Origin: Silanimonas lenta DSM 16282
GTDB taxonomy: Bacteria; Pseudomonadota; Gammaproteobacteria; Xanthomonadales; Xanthomonadaceae
Length of the DNA: 64,000 nucleotides
Direction of reading: 5' to 3'
NCBI RefSeq assembly: GCF_000429065.1
Contig: NZ_AUBD01000005.1
Span: forward strand, 62,001-126,000
The notes under the pieces were generated by a model that did no database searches, was not told where the DNA came from, and was given only the letters and a program-made list of their open reading frames with translations. Shown here one piece after another: positions 9,764 through 20,500 of this stretch; within the stretch, counting starts at the first letter, position 1, and every line of letters starts with the position of its first letter. A program made the translations under genes and the position numbers.

Positions 9764-10096
9764 TCAGCGGCCGACGTAGACCAGCGGTGGCGGGCGCTCC
9801 GGCCCCACCAGGGACAGCAGCCGCCTGCCGAACAGGCTGATGCGGCCCAGCTGCCGCTCCTCGCCGCTGTGGGAGAACTCGAAGTCGAAGTCGCGCCGCC
9901 AGCCGAGCCGTCCGTCCTCGCCGCGCTGCAGGCGCTTGCGCACCCGCTGCACGTTCTGGTCGAGCCAGATCACCCCGGCCTGTTCGCAGGCCTGGCGGGC
10001 GAGACGGGTGGCCTGGTCGGCGGCCTGGCGGTCGGCCCACCAGTTCCAGGCGAAGGCGGCGGCGGCACCGAGGCCGAGCAGGGTCAGGGTATCCAT
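9764..10096 (-). CDS. DUF3301 domain protein
   Basis: A 110-residue protein with one N-terminal hydrophobic helix (about residues 3-18), then a basic soluble part with the DUF3301 pattern (QACEQAGVIWLDQNVQ followed by FDFEFSHSGEERQLG). The function is unknown; the family is widespread in Gammaproteobacteria. ATG 10096 is preferred because it places the membrane helix at the N-terminus; the frame continues to 10210 with sequence that does not look coding, and ATG 10108 is also possible. It is divergent from the FHA gene and convergent with sspB. Confidence 0.78.
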   Translation of the reverse strand: MDTLTLLGLGAAAAFAWNWWADRQAADQATRLARQACEQAGVIWLDQNVQRVRKRLQRGEDGRLGWRRDFDFEFSHSGEERQLGRISLFGRRLLSLVGPERPPPLVYVGR

Positions 10097-10227
10097 GCCG
10101 CCGAACATGGAGGCCGCCTGCGGCGGGTGCAAGCCCCCTGGGGAGGGTGACGACGGCCGTGGCGCCCGGCACACTGTGTGCCCAGGGCCTGCGCTGCGCG
10201 GGCAAGACATCGCGACGGGGGAAGCGG

Positions 10228-11064
10228 ATGAAGCTGGTGTTTCCGAACGGCGAGCATGCGACCGTGCTGCTCAGCATGGGAGTCAACCGCATCGGCAGCG
10301 ATCCGGAGGGGGCGGTGGTGCTGGCCCTGCCCGGCATCGAGCACAGGCATTTCGAGATCCATGTCACCAGCACCGGCGCCAACCTGCAGAAGCCCGAGGG
10401 CAGCGGGCCCGTCACGGTGAACGGCAAGCCGGTGAACGAGCTCATCGCCCTGCGCACCGGCGACCTCGTGGGCTTCGGCCCGGTCACGGTGAAGTTCGTG
10501 GCCTCGGAGCCGGCCCGGGCCAGCAGTGGTGCCGCGGGCGGCGTCTTGCCGGCCTCGGTGGTGGCGGCCGCGCAGGCCATGGCGCTGGATGGCGACACCG
10601 GCGCCACCCGGGTGCGCGCCGCGCCGCCCAAGTTCGTGCTGCGCGGGGTCTCGGGCACCACCTTCGGCAAGATGTACGGGGTGCCAGGACCGATGACCAT
10701 CGGCCGCTCCGCCGAATGCGACATCAGCATCCCGGTGGACGAGATCTCGCGCCGCCATGCGCTGGTGAAGCCCAATGCCCAGGGCCTGCTGGTGGAAGAC
10801 CTGGGCTCCTCGAACGGCACCTACATCAACAACAAGCGGGTGCAGACCGGCCAACTGCTGCCCGGCGACGAACTCCGCCTCGACCAGGTGCGGCTGATCC
10901 TGATCGCCCCCGGCATGGAGATCCAGCAGGTACAGCAGAAGACCGCGCCGGCGGCGCCGGCATCGGCGGCGGCTGCGGGCGTGCCGGGCTGGGTGAAGGC
11001 GGTGGCGGGCGTGGTGATCGCAGGCTCGCTCGCCCTCATCGCCTGGCTGGCGCTGGGACGCTGA
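10228..11064 (+). CDS. FHA-domain protein with C-terminal membrane anchor
   Basis: A 278-residue protein. The C-terminal half holds a clear forkhead-associated domain (about residues 145-230) with the phosphothreonine-binding signature GRSAE (Arg160), SRRHA and SSNGTYIN. The first about 90 residues resemble a second, weaker FHA fold (NRIGSD, EHRHFEIH, VNGKPV). An Ala/Pro linker leads to a single transmembrane helix (about 253-276) and an Arg end. No kinase or phosphatase gene lies nearby, so the partner is unknown. A GGGGGAAG ribosome-binding site supports ATG 10228 over the in-frame ATG 10147. Its 3' end overlaps nadC by 29 nt. Confidence 0.85.
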   Translation: MKLVFPNGEHATVLLSMGVNRIGSDPEGAVVLALPGIEHRHFEIHVTSTGANLQKPEGSGPVTVNGKPVNELIALRTGDLVGFGPVTVKFVASEPARASSGAAGGVLPASVVAAAQAMALDGDTGATRVRAAPPKFVLRGVSGTTFGKMYGVPGPMTIGRSAECDISIPVDEISRRHALVKPNAQGLLVEDLGSSNGTYINNKRVQTGQLLPGDELRLDQVRLILIAPGMEIQQVQQKTAPAAPASAAAAGVPGWVKAVAGVVIAGSLALIAWLALGR

Positions 11065-11923
11065 TCCTGAGCGAGAGGTCGATGGCGCGCACGTGCTTGG
11101 TGAGCGCCCCGACCGAGACGTAATCGACGCCGGTGGCGGCCAGCGCCGGCAGCCGCTCCAGCGAGACGCCGCCGGAGACTTCCAGCGGCACCCGGCCGGC
11201 GGCACGGCGCACCGCCTCGGCCAGCATGGGCTCGTCGAAGTCGTCCACGAGGATGCGGCTGCAGCCGGTGGCCAGCGCCTCCTCGAGCTCGTCCAGGGTC
11301 TCCACCTCGATGATCAGCGGCAGCCCCGGGTGCAGGGCCCGGGCGCGGCGCGCCGCCTCGGTGATCGAGCCGGCGGCGGCGATGTGGTTCTCCTTCAGCA
11401 TCACCGCATCGTGCAGGCCCATGCGGTGGTTCACCCCGCCGCCGACCCGCACTGCGTACTTCTGGGCGAGCCGCAGCCCCGGCAGGGTCTTGCGGGTGTC
11501 GAGTACGCGGGTGCGGCTGCCGGCGAGGGCGGCCACGTAGCGCGCGGTGGTGGTGGCGGTGGCCGAGAGGGTCTGCAGGAAGTTGAGCGCGGTGCGCTCC
11601 GCGCTCACCAGTGCCCGGCTGCGGCCGCGCAGGGTGCAGAGCCGGGTGCCGGGAGCGACGTGCTCGCCCTCGGCCACGGCCCAGTCGATCACCATGGCCG
11701 GGTCGAGCGCGTGGAAGCAGGCGTCGAACCAGGGCCGGCCGGCGATCACCGCCGCCTCCCTGCACACCACGAAGGCTTCGGCGGGGCCGTCCTCGAGCAG
11801 CTGCGCGGTGGCATCGCCGGGGCCGAGGTCTTCGGCCAGCGCCGCCCGCACCTGCGCCCCGACCTCGGCCGGGTCGGGCGGCGCCACGGCGGGGCGGGAC
11901 GGATCAGCGGGCGGCGAGGCCAT
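11036..11923 (-). CDS. nadC: Nicotinate-nucleotide pyrophosphorylase (quinolinate phosphoribosyltransferase)
   Basis: A 295-residue enzyme that makes nicotinate mononucleotide from quinolinate and PRPP, with release of CO2, in de novo NAD synthesis. Conserved family segments are present: EDLGPGDAT near the N-terminus, RKTLPGLR, GGGVNHRMGLHDAVMLKENH and EVSGGVSLE. The ATG at 11923 gives a normal N-terminus. The 5' end overlaps the Trm112-like gene by 20 nt on the same strand; the 3' end overlaps the convergent FHA gene by 29 nt, so the last codons of both genes share DNA. Confidence 0.95.
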   Translation of the reverse strand: MASPPADPSRPAVAPPDPAEVGAQVRAALAEDLGPGDATAQLLEDGPAEAFVVCREAAVIAGRPWFDACFHALDPAMVIDWAVAEGEHVAPGTRLCTLRGRSRALVSAERTALNFLQTLSATATTTARYVAALAGSRTRVLDTRKTLPGLRLAQKYAVRVGGGVNHRMGLHDAVMLKENHIAAAGSITEAARRARALHPGLPLIIEVETLDELEEALATGCSRILVDDFDEPMLAEAVRRAAGRVPLEVSGGVSLERLPALAATGVDYVSVGALTKHVRAIDLSLRISVPAPARR

Positions 11924-12173
11924 CGATGCCGGCGGTCTGCAGCCGCTCGTCCTCGAGCAGCACCGGGATCCCGTCGTCGATGCGGTAGACGCTGCGGCCA
12001 TCGCGGGTGGCCAGCGCGTCAGACAGCAGCTCGGTCTGGAAGCGCCCGTCGCCGCGCAGCACCTCATTGCGGGCGATGGCGGCATTCACCGCCTCGCGCT
12101 GGCGGGCGTCGAGCCGGTGCAGGGGCTGGTGGGTGGCCGGGCAGACCAGCAGGTCGAGCAGCGAGCGGTCCAT
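11904..12173 (-). CDS. Trm112-like / UPF0434 small protein
   Basis: An 89-residue protein beginning LLDLLVCPATHQPL and containing the domain core VYRIDDGIPVLLEDE. This is the Trm112p-like fold, a small zinc-ribbon relative; only one of the usual Cys pairs is seen, so zinc binding is doubtful. Members act as partners of methyltransferases in other organisms, but the bacterial role is unproven. It overlaps nadC by 20 nt and is divergent from purE. Confidence 0.85.
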   Translation of the reverse strand: MDRSLLDLLVCPATHQPLHRLDARQREAVNAAIARNEVLRGDGRFQTELLSDALATRDGRSVYRIDDGIPVLLEDERLQTAGIDGLAAR

Positions 12174-12208
12174 GCGGGGATGGCTGGGGCGCGTCGGGGA
12201 GAAGGGTC

Positions 12209-12214
12209 TAGAAT
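12209..12214 (+). promoter_or_regulatory. Candidate -10 element before purE
   Basis: TAGAAT matches five of six -10 consensus bases and lies 25 bp before the purE ATG, in a 65-bp gap between two divergent genes. No good -35 box is seen at 16-18 bp. Confidence 0.35.
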
Positions 12215-12238
12215 ACGCTTTTGCCGGAGAGGCTCGCC

Positions 12239-12757
12239 ATGCAGGCTGCTGGACAGGACACCGCGCACGCGACTCCGCGGGTAGGCGTGGTGATGGGGTC
12301 GCGTTCCGACTGGGAGACGATGCAGCACGCCGTCGAACGGCTGCAGCGCTTGGGCGTGCCGCACGAGGTGCGGGTGGTGAGCGCGCACCGCACCCCCGAC
12401 CTGCTGTTCCAGTACGCCGAACAGGCCGCCGCACGCGGCCTGCGCGCCATCATCGCCGGGGCCGGCGGCGCCGCCCACCTGCCGGGCATGCTGGCGGCCA
12501 AGACCGCCGTGCCGGTGCTCGGCGTGCCGGTGCAGAGCAAGGCGCTGAACGGCCTCGATTCCCTGCTCTCGATCGTACAGATGCCGGCCGGCATCCCGGT
12601 GGCCACCTTCGCCATCGGCGCGGCCGGCGCGGCCAATGCCGGGCTGTTCGCCGCCGCCCTGCTGGCGCACGAGCACCCGGCCATCGCCGCGGCGCTCGAG
12701 GCTTTCCGCCGCGAGCAGACCGAGGCCGTGCTGGCCCAGCCGGACCCGCGGGCATGA
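12239..12757 (+). CDS. purE: N5-carboxyaminoimidazole ribonucleotide mutase
   Basis: A 172-residue class I PurE. The nucleotide-binding GSRSDWETM segment, the SAHRTP motif with the catalytic His, and the [11 protein letters not shown] loop are intact. It converts N5-CAIR to CAIR in purine synthesis. A GGAGAGG ribosome-binding site supports ATG 12239 over the TTG 18 nt upstream. The gene overlaps purK by 4 nt (ATGA). Confidence 0.97.
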   Translation: MQAAGQDTAHATPRVGVVMGSRSDWETMQHAVERLQRLGVPHEVRVVSAHRTPDLLFQYAEQAAARGLRAIIAGAGGAAHLPGMLAAKTAVPVLGVPVQSKALNGLDSLLSIVQMPAGIPVATFAIGAAGAANAGLFAAALLAHEHPAIAAALEAFRREQTEAVLAQPDPRA

Positions 12758-13896
12758 GCACCGTCGGCATCCTCGGCGGCGGCCAGCTCGCGCGCATGCT
12801 GGCGCTGGCGGGCGCGCCGCTCGGCCTGCGCTTCCTGGTGATGGACACCAGCGCCGAGGCCTGCGCCGGGCAGTTCGTCCCGATGGTGGTGGGCGACTGG
12901 CGCGACGAGGCGGCGCTGGCCGAGTTCGCCCGCCGGGTCGATGTCGCCACCTTCGATTTCGAGAACGTGCCGGCCGAGAGCGCCGAGTGGCTGGCGGCGC
13001 GCATCCCGGTGTTCCCGGCCCCGCGCGCGCTGGCCGTGGCCCAGGACCGGCTGGCCGAGAAGACCCTGTTCAACGAACTCGGCATCGCCACCCCGGCCTT
13101 CGCCGCGGTGGATTCGAAGGACTCGCTGGCGGCGGCGGTGGCCCGCATCGGCACGCCCTGCATCCTCAAGACCCGCCGCCTCGGCTACGACGGCAAGGGG
13201 CAGTTCCGCCTGAAGTCGCATGAGGACCTCGAGGCCGCCTGGCAGACGCTGGGGCCGCAGGCCGCCAGCGTGGGCCTGATCCTCGAGGCCTTCGTGCCCT
13301 TCGAGCGCGAGGTCTCGGTGGTGGCGGTGCGTGGCCGCGACGGTGCGTTCCGGGCCTGGCCGCTCACCGAGAACTGGCACCGCATGGGCATCCTCTCGGC
13401 CTCGATGGCGCCGGCCGCCGGGGCCGGGGAACTGGCGCCGCGGGCCGTGGCCCATGCCCGCACCGTGGCCGAGGCGCTCGACTACGTCGGCGTGTTCGCC
13501 CTCGAGCTCTTCGTGCAGGGAGGCGAGCTTCTGGCCAACGAGATGGCGCCGCGGGTACACAACTCCGGGCACTGGACGATCGAGGGCGCCGAGACCTCGC
13601 AGTTCCAGAACCACCTGCGCGCCGTGCTCGGCCTGCCGCTCGGCGAGACCGCCGCACTCGGCCACAGCGTGATGCTGAACTGGGTGGGCGAGCTTCCGCC
13701 AGCGGCACCGCTGCTTTCCAGCCCGGCCGGGCACTGGCACGACTACGGCAAGTCGCCGCGTGCCGGGCGCAAGGTGGGGCATGCCACCCTGCGGGCCGAT
13801 GACCGCGCCACACTGGCCGCGGAACTGCAGCGGGTGGCATCGGCGCTGGGCCGCGAGGCGGAGTTCGCCCCGGTACTGGCGCGGCTGCGCGGCTGA
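12754..13896 (+). CDS. purK: N5-carboxyaminoimidazole ribonucleotide synthase
   Basis: A 380-residue ATP-grasp enzyme of normal PurK length. It starts with the [11 protein letters not shown] nucleotide-binding loop and contains [10 protein letters not shown] (ATP-grasp lid), EREVSVVA and [17 protein letters not shown] (metal and substrate ligands). It uses ATP and bicarbonate to carboxylate AIR to N5-CAIR for PurE. It is coupled to purE and convergent with the ABC ATPase gene 18 bp away. Confidence 0.97.
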   Translation: MSTVGILGGGQLARMLALAGAPLGLRFLVMDTSAEACAGQFVPMVVGDWRDEAALAEFARRVDVATFDFENVPAESAEWLAARIPVFPAPRALAVAQDRLAEKTLFNELGIATPAFAAVDSKDSLAAAVARIGTPCILKTRRLGYDGKGQFRLKSHEDLEAAWQTLGPQAASVGLILEAFVPFEREVSVVAVRGRDGAFRAWPLTENWHRMGILSASMAPAAGAGELAPRAVAHARTVAEALDYVGVFALELFVQGGELLANEMAPRVHNSGHWTIEGAETSQFQNHLRAVLGLPLGETAALGHSVMLNWVGELPPAAPLLSSPAGHWHDYGKSPRAGRKVGHATLRADDRATLAAELQRVASALGREAEFAPVLARLRG

Positions 13897-13914
13897 AGGG
13901 CTTTCGCCGCGCCT

Positions 13915-14942
<1,028 letters not shown>

Positions 14943-14943
<1 letters not shown>

Positions 14944-15521
14944 CAACGCATCTGGCGGGCGACGAAGTCCCAGTTCACCAGGTTCCAGAAGGCCTCGACG
15001 TACTTGGCGCGGGCATTGCGGTAGTCGACGTAGTAGGCGTGCTCCCACACGTCGCAGGTCAGCAGCGGGGTATCGGCGCCAGTGATCGGGGTGGCGGCGT
15101 TCGAGGTCGAGACCAGCGCCAGCGTGCCGTCCGGGCGCTGCACCAGCCAGGCCCAGCCCGAACCGAAGGTGGTGAGCGCGGTCTGGGTGAACTGCTCCTT
15201 GAAGGCGGCAAAGGAGCCGAAGGCGGCATTGATGGCCTCGGCCAGCCGGCCGGTGGGCTCGCCGCCGCCGCCGGGCTTCAGGCAGTTCCAGTAGAAGGTG
15301 TGGTTCCACACCTGCGCGGCGTTGTTGAACATGCCGCCCTGCGACTTCTTCACGATGCTCTCGAGGTCCATGGCCTCGAACTCGGTGCCGGCGATCTGCT
15401 TGTTGAGGTTGTCCACGTAGGCCTGGTGGTGCTTGCCGTAGTGGAAGTCGATGGTCTCGGCCGAGATGTGCGGGGCAAGGGCGTCGCGGGCGTAGGGCAG
15501 GGGGGGCAGGGTGATGGCCAT
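14943..15521 (-). CDS. sodB: Superoxide dismutase, Fe type
   Basis: A 192-residue cytoplasmic SOD with all four metal ligands: His27, His74 (VWNHTFYW), Asp157 and His161 (DVWEH). Gln70 before VWNH is the iron-type second-sphere residue, while the Mn-type GlyGln signature near residue 141 is absent, so iron is favoured. It converts superoxide to peroxide and oxygen. TATGAT on the minus strand (15584-15589) is a candidate -10 element, and a 7-bp hairpin (15556-15572) lies in the leader. The downstream ABC ATPase overlaps it by one base. Confidence 0.96.
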
Positions 15522-15644
15522 GGGGCTCTCCGGTGGCGGATGGCGTGGAAGGGGGAGGCGGTAGCACCGCCTCAGGGGCTAAAATCATAGCCTGTGCGGC
15601 GCCGGCCACCGGTGCCGGTGTCGTGAACACCCGGAGGGACGCCG

Positions 15645-15965
15645 ATGGCGGTGACGGAACGGATCAGGGCGGAACTCGAAGCGCACCCGGTGGTGCTCTA
15701 CATGAAGGGCACGCCGGAGTTCCCGATGTGCGGCTATTCGCAGCGCGCCGTCGAGGCCCTGCGCGCCGCCGGCGCCACCCGGCTGCACACGGTCAACGTG
15801 ATGGCCGATCCCGAGATCCGGGCCGCGCTGCCGCGCTATTCCAACTGGCCCACCTTCCCTCAGCTGTTCGTGCAGGGGGAGCTGATCGGCGGCGCCGACA
15901 TCATCGTCGAGCTGGCCGAGGCCGGCGAGCTGGCGCGCATCGTCGCCGAGGCGCAGGCGGCATGA
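15645..15965 (+). CDS. grxD: Monothiol glutaredoxin, Grx4 family
   Basis: A 106-residue single-domain glutaredoxin. The active site is CGYS (Cys29) rather than the usual CGFS, a conservative Phe-to-Tyr change. The glutathione-binding WPTFPQLFV and GGADI segments are intact. Grx4 proteins pass 2Fe-2S clusters and work with BolA proteins. The TAAAAT at 15580-15585 is a weak candidate -10 box. The gene overlaps the next by 4 nt (ATGA) and is divergent from sodB. Confidence 0.94.
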   Translation: MAVTERIRAELEAHPVVLYMKGTPEFPMCGYSQRAVEALRAAGATRLHTVNVMADPEIRAALPRYSNWPTFPQLFVQGELIGGADIIVELAEAGELARIVAEAQAA

Positions 15966-16738
15966 GCGAGTTCGTGCCCTTCCCCGAGGTGGTGCCGCAG
16001 CCCCTGAAGGATCGCGTGGTGCTGATCACCGGCGCCCATGGCGGTCTCGGGGCCGAGGCCGCGAAGGCCTGCGCCCGCGCCGGCGCCACCGTGGTGCTGC
16101 TGGGGCGGCGGGTGCCCAAGCTCGGCCGGGTGTACGACGCCCTCAAGGCCCTCGGCCCGGAGCCGGCGCTCTATCCCATGGACCTCGCCGGCGCCGATCC
16201 GGCCGACATGGAAACCCTGGCCGACACCATCGAACGCGAGCTGGGGCGGCTCGATGGCCTGCTGCACTGCGCCGCCGACTTCGCTGGCCTCACGCCGCTG
16301 GAGAACACCCCGCCCGAGCAGTTCGCCCGCCAGGTGCAGGTGAACCTCAACGCCCGCTGGTTCCTCACCCAGGCCTGCCTGCCCCTGCTGCACAAGGCCC
16401 CGGATGCCGCCGTGGTCTTCGTGCTCGATGGGCCGGAGCGGGTGCTGCGGCCCTACTGGGGCGCCTATGGCATCACCCAGGCCGCCGGCGAGGCCCTGGT
16501 GCGCCTGCTGCATGCCGAGACCGACCGTTCGACGGTGCGGGTGAGCGGCCTGCAGCCCGGCCCCATGCGCACCGCCCTGCGCAGCCGCGCCTTCGTCGAC
16601 GAGGCCATGCTGCGCGTGCCCGGCCCCGAGGCCTATGCCGGGGCCTGCGTGCACCTGCTCTCGCCTGCGGGCGCGGAACAGCGCGGCCGCATCCACGTCC
16701 CCGCCCCGGCCTCGCCGGCTGCCACCGCGACCGCCTGA
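15962..16738 (+). CDS. YciK-like short-chain dehydrogenase with altered active site
   Basis: A 258-residue Rossmann-fold SDR. The cofactor motif TGAHGGLG (residues 23-30) and the NAG-equivalent LHCAAD are present. The catalytic tetrad is changed: the Ser region reads LDG (residues 155-157), and the YxxxK motif reads YGITQ, with Tyr169 kept but Gln173 in place of Lys. It may therefore bind NAD(P) without acting as a normal dehydrogenase. The overall pattern (WGAY, LQPGPMRT) is that of YciK. It is coupled to grxD by an ATGA overlap and precedes the MarC-type gene by 10 bp. Confidence 0.82.
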   Translation: MSEFVPFPEVVPQPLKDRVVLITGAHGGLGAEAAKACARAGATVVLLGRRVPKLGRVYDALKALGPEPALYPMDLAGADPADMETLADTIERELGRLDGLLHCAADFAGLTPLENTPPEQFARQVQVNLNARWFLTQACLPLLHKAPDAAVVFVLDGPERVLRPYWGAYGITQAAGEALVRLLHAETDRSTVRVSGLQPGPMRTALRSRAFVDEAMLRVPGPEAYAGACVHLLSPAGAEQRGRIHVPAPASPAATATA

Positions 16739-16748
16739 AGGAGCCCCC

Positions 16749-17357
16749 GTGCAGGATTCCAGCCTCTTCGCCGCGGCGGTGCTGCTGTTCCTCATCCTCG
16801 ACCCGCTGGGCAACGTGCCGGTGTTCCTGAGCCTGCTCAAGCCCGTGCCCGAGCACCGGCGGCGCCGGGTGCTGGCCCGCGAGCTGGTGATCGCGCTGGC
16901 CGTGCTGTTCCTGTTCCTCTTCGCCGGCCGCTACATCCTCGACTTCATCCATCTGCGGCAGGAGTCGGTGAGCATCGCCGGCGGCATCATCCTGTTCCTG
17001 ATCGGCCTGCGGATGATCTTCCCGGCCCCCGAGGGCATCTTCGGCGATACCCCGGACGGCGAGCCCTTCATCGTGCCCATGGCCGTGCCCCTGGTGGCCG
17101 GCCCCTCGGGCATGGCGGCGGTGATGCTGATGGGCTCCAAGGAGCCGGACCGCCTGCTCGACTGGAGCCTGGCCCTGCTGCTGGCCTGGGCGGCCACCGC
17201 CGCCATCCTGTTCTCGGCCACCCGGCTCTACCGCCTGCTCGGCCGCCGCGCCCTGACCGCCCTGGAGCGGCTGATGGGCATGGTGCTGGTGGCGATCTCG
17301 GTGCAGATGTTCCTCGACGGCCTCGCCGCCTACCTCGGCTGGGCCCCGCCGGGCTGA
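16749..17357 (+). CDS. MarC/YhgN family integral membrane protein
   Basis: A 202-residue protein with about six transmembrane segments and the family's DPLGNVPVFLSLL start and MLMGSKEP loop. The function of this family is not settled; the older link to multiple antibiotic resistance has not held up. The start is GTG 16749, with an AAGGAG ribosome-binding site made from the end of the preceding gene (16739-16743). It is the last gene of the grxD operon. Confidence 0.88.
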   Translation: MQDSSLFAAAVLLFLILDPLGNVPVFLSLLKPVPEHRRRRVLARELVIALAVLFLFLFAGRYILDFIHLRQESVSIAGGIILFLIGLRMIFPAPEGIFGDTPDGEPFIVPMAVPLVAGPSGMAAVMLMGSKEPDRLLDWSLALLLAWAATAAILFSATRLYRLLGRRALTALERLMGMVLVAISVQMFLDGLAAYLGWAPPG

Positions 17358-17402
17358 GGGCCGGGGCCGGCGGCGCAGGCGTCCATGACCGCCGTGAGAC
17401 GA

Positions 17403-17456
17403 CTGTCACCGTGCTGTCATCTGCGCCGCCTAGGCTGTTAAACTGTCGTTAGACTG
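17403..17456 (+). promoter_or_regulatory. Phased direct repeats upstream of the TonB-dependent receptor
   Basis: The 237-bp gap before the receptor gene holds two sets of direct repeats with an 11-bp period: CTGTCA at 17403 and 17414, and GTTAAACTG/GTTAGACTG at 17437 and 17448. One helical turn between copies suggests a regulator or a promoter with regulator sites. The remaining leader (17460-17594) has no ORF or clear hairpin. Confidence 0.35.
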
Positions 17457-17594
17457 CCATTGCCAAAGAAGCCCGTCCGCAGTCGACGGCGGTTAGAAGC
17501 GAGTGCCTCCGCCCGATCGCGGCCGCACTCGTCCTCCGGGGCGGCCCGCGCCGCTTCCGATTCTCTTCCGCAGGAACCCTGAGCAGGTCACAAC

Positions 17595-20500
17595 ATGAAT
17601 CATCGCAGCAAGGTGCGTTACTCGAAGCTCGCGCTCGGTCTCGCCATCGCCCTCGCGACCGCCCCCGCCATGGCCCAGCAGACCTCGGCCAACATCGGCG
17701 GCCGCGTTACCACGGCCGAGCAAGCCGGCGTCGCCAACGCCCAAATCACCATCCTGCATGTGCCGTCGGGCACGGTCTCGCAGGCGGTGACGGACGCCAA
17801 CGGCCGTTACGTTGCCCGCGGCCTCCGCGTCGGCGGCCCGTATACCATCACGGTGACGAAAGATGGCAAGGCTGAGGTTCGGGAGAACGTCTTCCTGCGC
17901 CTTTCTGAGACGACGCAGGTCGACCTCACCTTCGCGACCACCGATACCGTGCTTGAGGCGGTCGAAGTCACCGCCACCGACCTCGGCTACACGCCTTTCA
18001 GCGCCACCGCGATGGGCACCGGTACCACCGTGACGCGGCAGACCATCGACCAGTTGCCGTCGATCGGCCGCAACATCCAGGACTACATGCGCCTCGATCC
18101 GCGCATCGCGCAGACGGACAAGGAGCGCACGGAGATCTCGGCCGGCGGCCAGAACACGCGATTCAACAACATCCGCGTCGATGGCATCACTGTCAACGAC
18201 GGCTTCGGTCTTGAGAGCAACAACCTTACTACCGCCAAGCAGCCGATCTCGCTGGATGCCATCGAGGAGCTCAACATCTCCTTGGCGAACTACGACGTGG
18301 CCCTGGCGGGCTATACTGGTGCCAACGTCGATGCCGTCACCAAGGCCGGCACGAACGAGTTCAAGGGTAGCGTCTACGGGCTCTACCGTGACGGCGACTG
18401 GGCGCGCACCGACGCCATCCCGGGCTCGTTCTTCCGCCCGCCGCAGAAGGAGCAGACTGCGGGTATGACCTTCGGCGGCCCCCTGATCAAGGACCGTCTC
18501 TTCTTCTTCCTCGCTTACGAGAACTTTGAGCGCGTGCTCGGCGCGCCGAACACCCTGCCGGCCGCGATCTCCTCCACGCAGATCGACCAGTTCCGTCAGG
18601 CGGCCCAGTCTCGCTACGGCATCGACGTCGGCGACTTCGCCCTTCCCGGCGAGCTGAAGTTTGACGTCGAGGATATCGTCGCGCGCATCGACTGGAACAT
18701 CGCCGATGGCCACCGCGCGTACCTGCGCTACAACCGCTCCGAGCAGGTGGAGCCGTTCCTGCGCAACATCGGTGCCCGCAGCCTGTCGCTTTCCAGCCAC
18801 TGGCAGACCAACAACAAGCTGTACGAGTCCGTCTCGGCCCAGCTGTTCAGCGACTGGACCGACGTTTTCACCACTGAGTTTAAGGTGGGCCGTTCGGAGT
18901 CCAGTTCGCTGTGGGACCTTAACGCCACGCTGCCACAGATCCGCCTCTGCTGGGGTGCTTCGGCCAATGCATCCACTTGCGCTGGCTCCGACAGTATCTA
19001 TGTCGGCGCCGAGCAGTTCCGTCACGTGAACATTCTTGAGACGGAGACGACCAACGTCTTCGGCGCGGGCTTCCTGTTCCTCGGCAACCACGAGGTCAAG
19101 TTCGGCGTTGACTACCAGCGCAATAATGCCCTCAACCTCTTTGGCCGCGACGTCTTCGGCGTTTACAACTTCGGCGGCGCGACCTTCGAGCAGGCGCTCG
19201 CCCGCTTCATTGCCGGCACCCCGACGCAATACAACGTCCGCTACCCGATCAACGGCGACCTCAATTCGCTCGCCGCGCAAATCAAGCTGGACAACTACGC
19301 GTTCTTCGTCCAGGACACCTGGTCGGTGAACTACAACCTGACGCTGAACTTCGGCTTGCGCTACGACCTGCCCAAGGTGCCAAACTCGCCGCCGGCCAAC
19401 CCGGTCGCGTCGCAGATCTTCGGCTACGACAACACCAACACCATCGACGGCAACGGCCTGCTGCAGCCGCGATTCGGCTTCAACTACACCTTCGACACCG
19501 AGCGCCCGACGCAGCTCCGTGGTGGCATCGGCCTGTTCTCCGGAGCGGCCGCCAACGTCTGGTTGGCGAACCCGTTCCAGAACAACGGCGGGCGCACGCT
19601 GGGCGAGGTGTTCTCGTCGAACGGCGCAGGCATCGTGTTCAATCCGAACCCGAACGCCCAGCCGGGTATCCCTGCTCCGAACCCGAACCCGGCGCCCGGT
19701 CAGGTCGGCGGTCCGTTCGATATCGTCGACGGCGACCTTGAGCAGCCCTCGGTGTGGAAGGCCAACCTCGCCATTGAGCACGAGCTGCCCTGGCACGGCA
19801 TCATCGCCTCCGGCGAGCTGCTTCTGACCAGCGTCAAGACGGGCCTCGCCTACGAGGCGCTGAACAACGGTCGCCCGAGCTTCCAGTCGGCGCAGGACGG
19901 CCGTCTGTTCTATTGGGGCAACCCGTTCACCGCGACAAATGCTCGAGCCAATCGTGACACCCGCTTCACTGACGTCACGGTGATCCGCCCTACCAACAAG
20001 GGTGACGGCCAACAGCTGACCCTGTCGCTCTCCAAGCCGTTGTTGCAGAACTGGGGCTGGAGTGCGGCATATACCTTCACTAGTGCGACCGAGGTGAATC
20101 CGCTGACCAGCTCGCAGGCCATTTCGAACTGGGCTAACAGCTTCCGCGTGAACCCGAACGAGCCGATCGCTGCCCGCTCGGTTTACGAGGTTCGCGACCG
20201 CCTGATCGGTACGCTGACCTACCGGGCCAACTGGTTCGGTCAGTATCCGACGACCATTGGGGCGTTCTACGAGGGCCGTTCGGGTCGTCCGTTCAGCTAC
20301 TCCTTCATCAACGACGCCAACGGCGACGGCCGTGTCAACGACTTGCTGTACGTTCCCTCGGGTCGTGGCGATGTCATCTTCACCGGCGGTGCCGCGATGG
20401 AGGCGGCGTTCTTCGACTACCTCGCCCGCAACCCGCAGATCGCTCGCTTCGCCGGTCGCGCTGTCGACCCGGGTTCCGACCGTTCGCCGTGGGTCAACAG

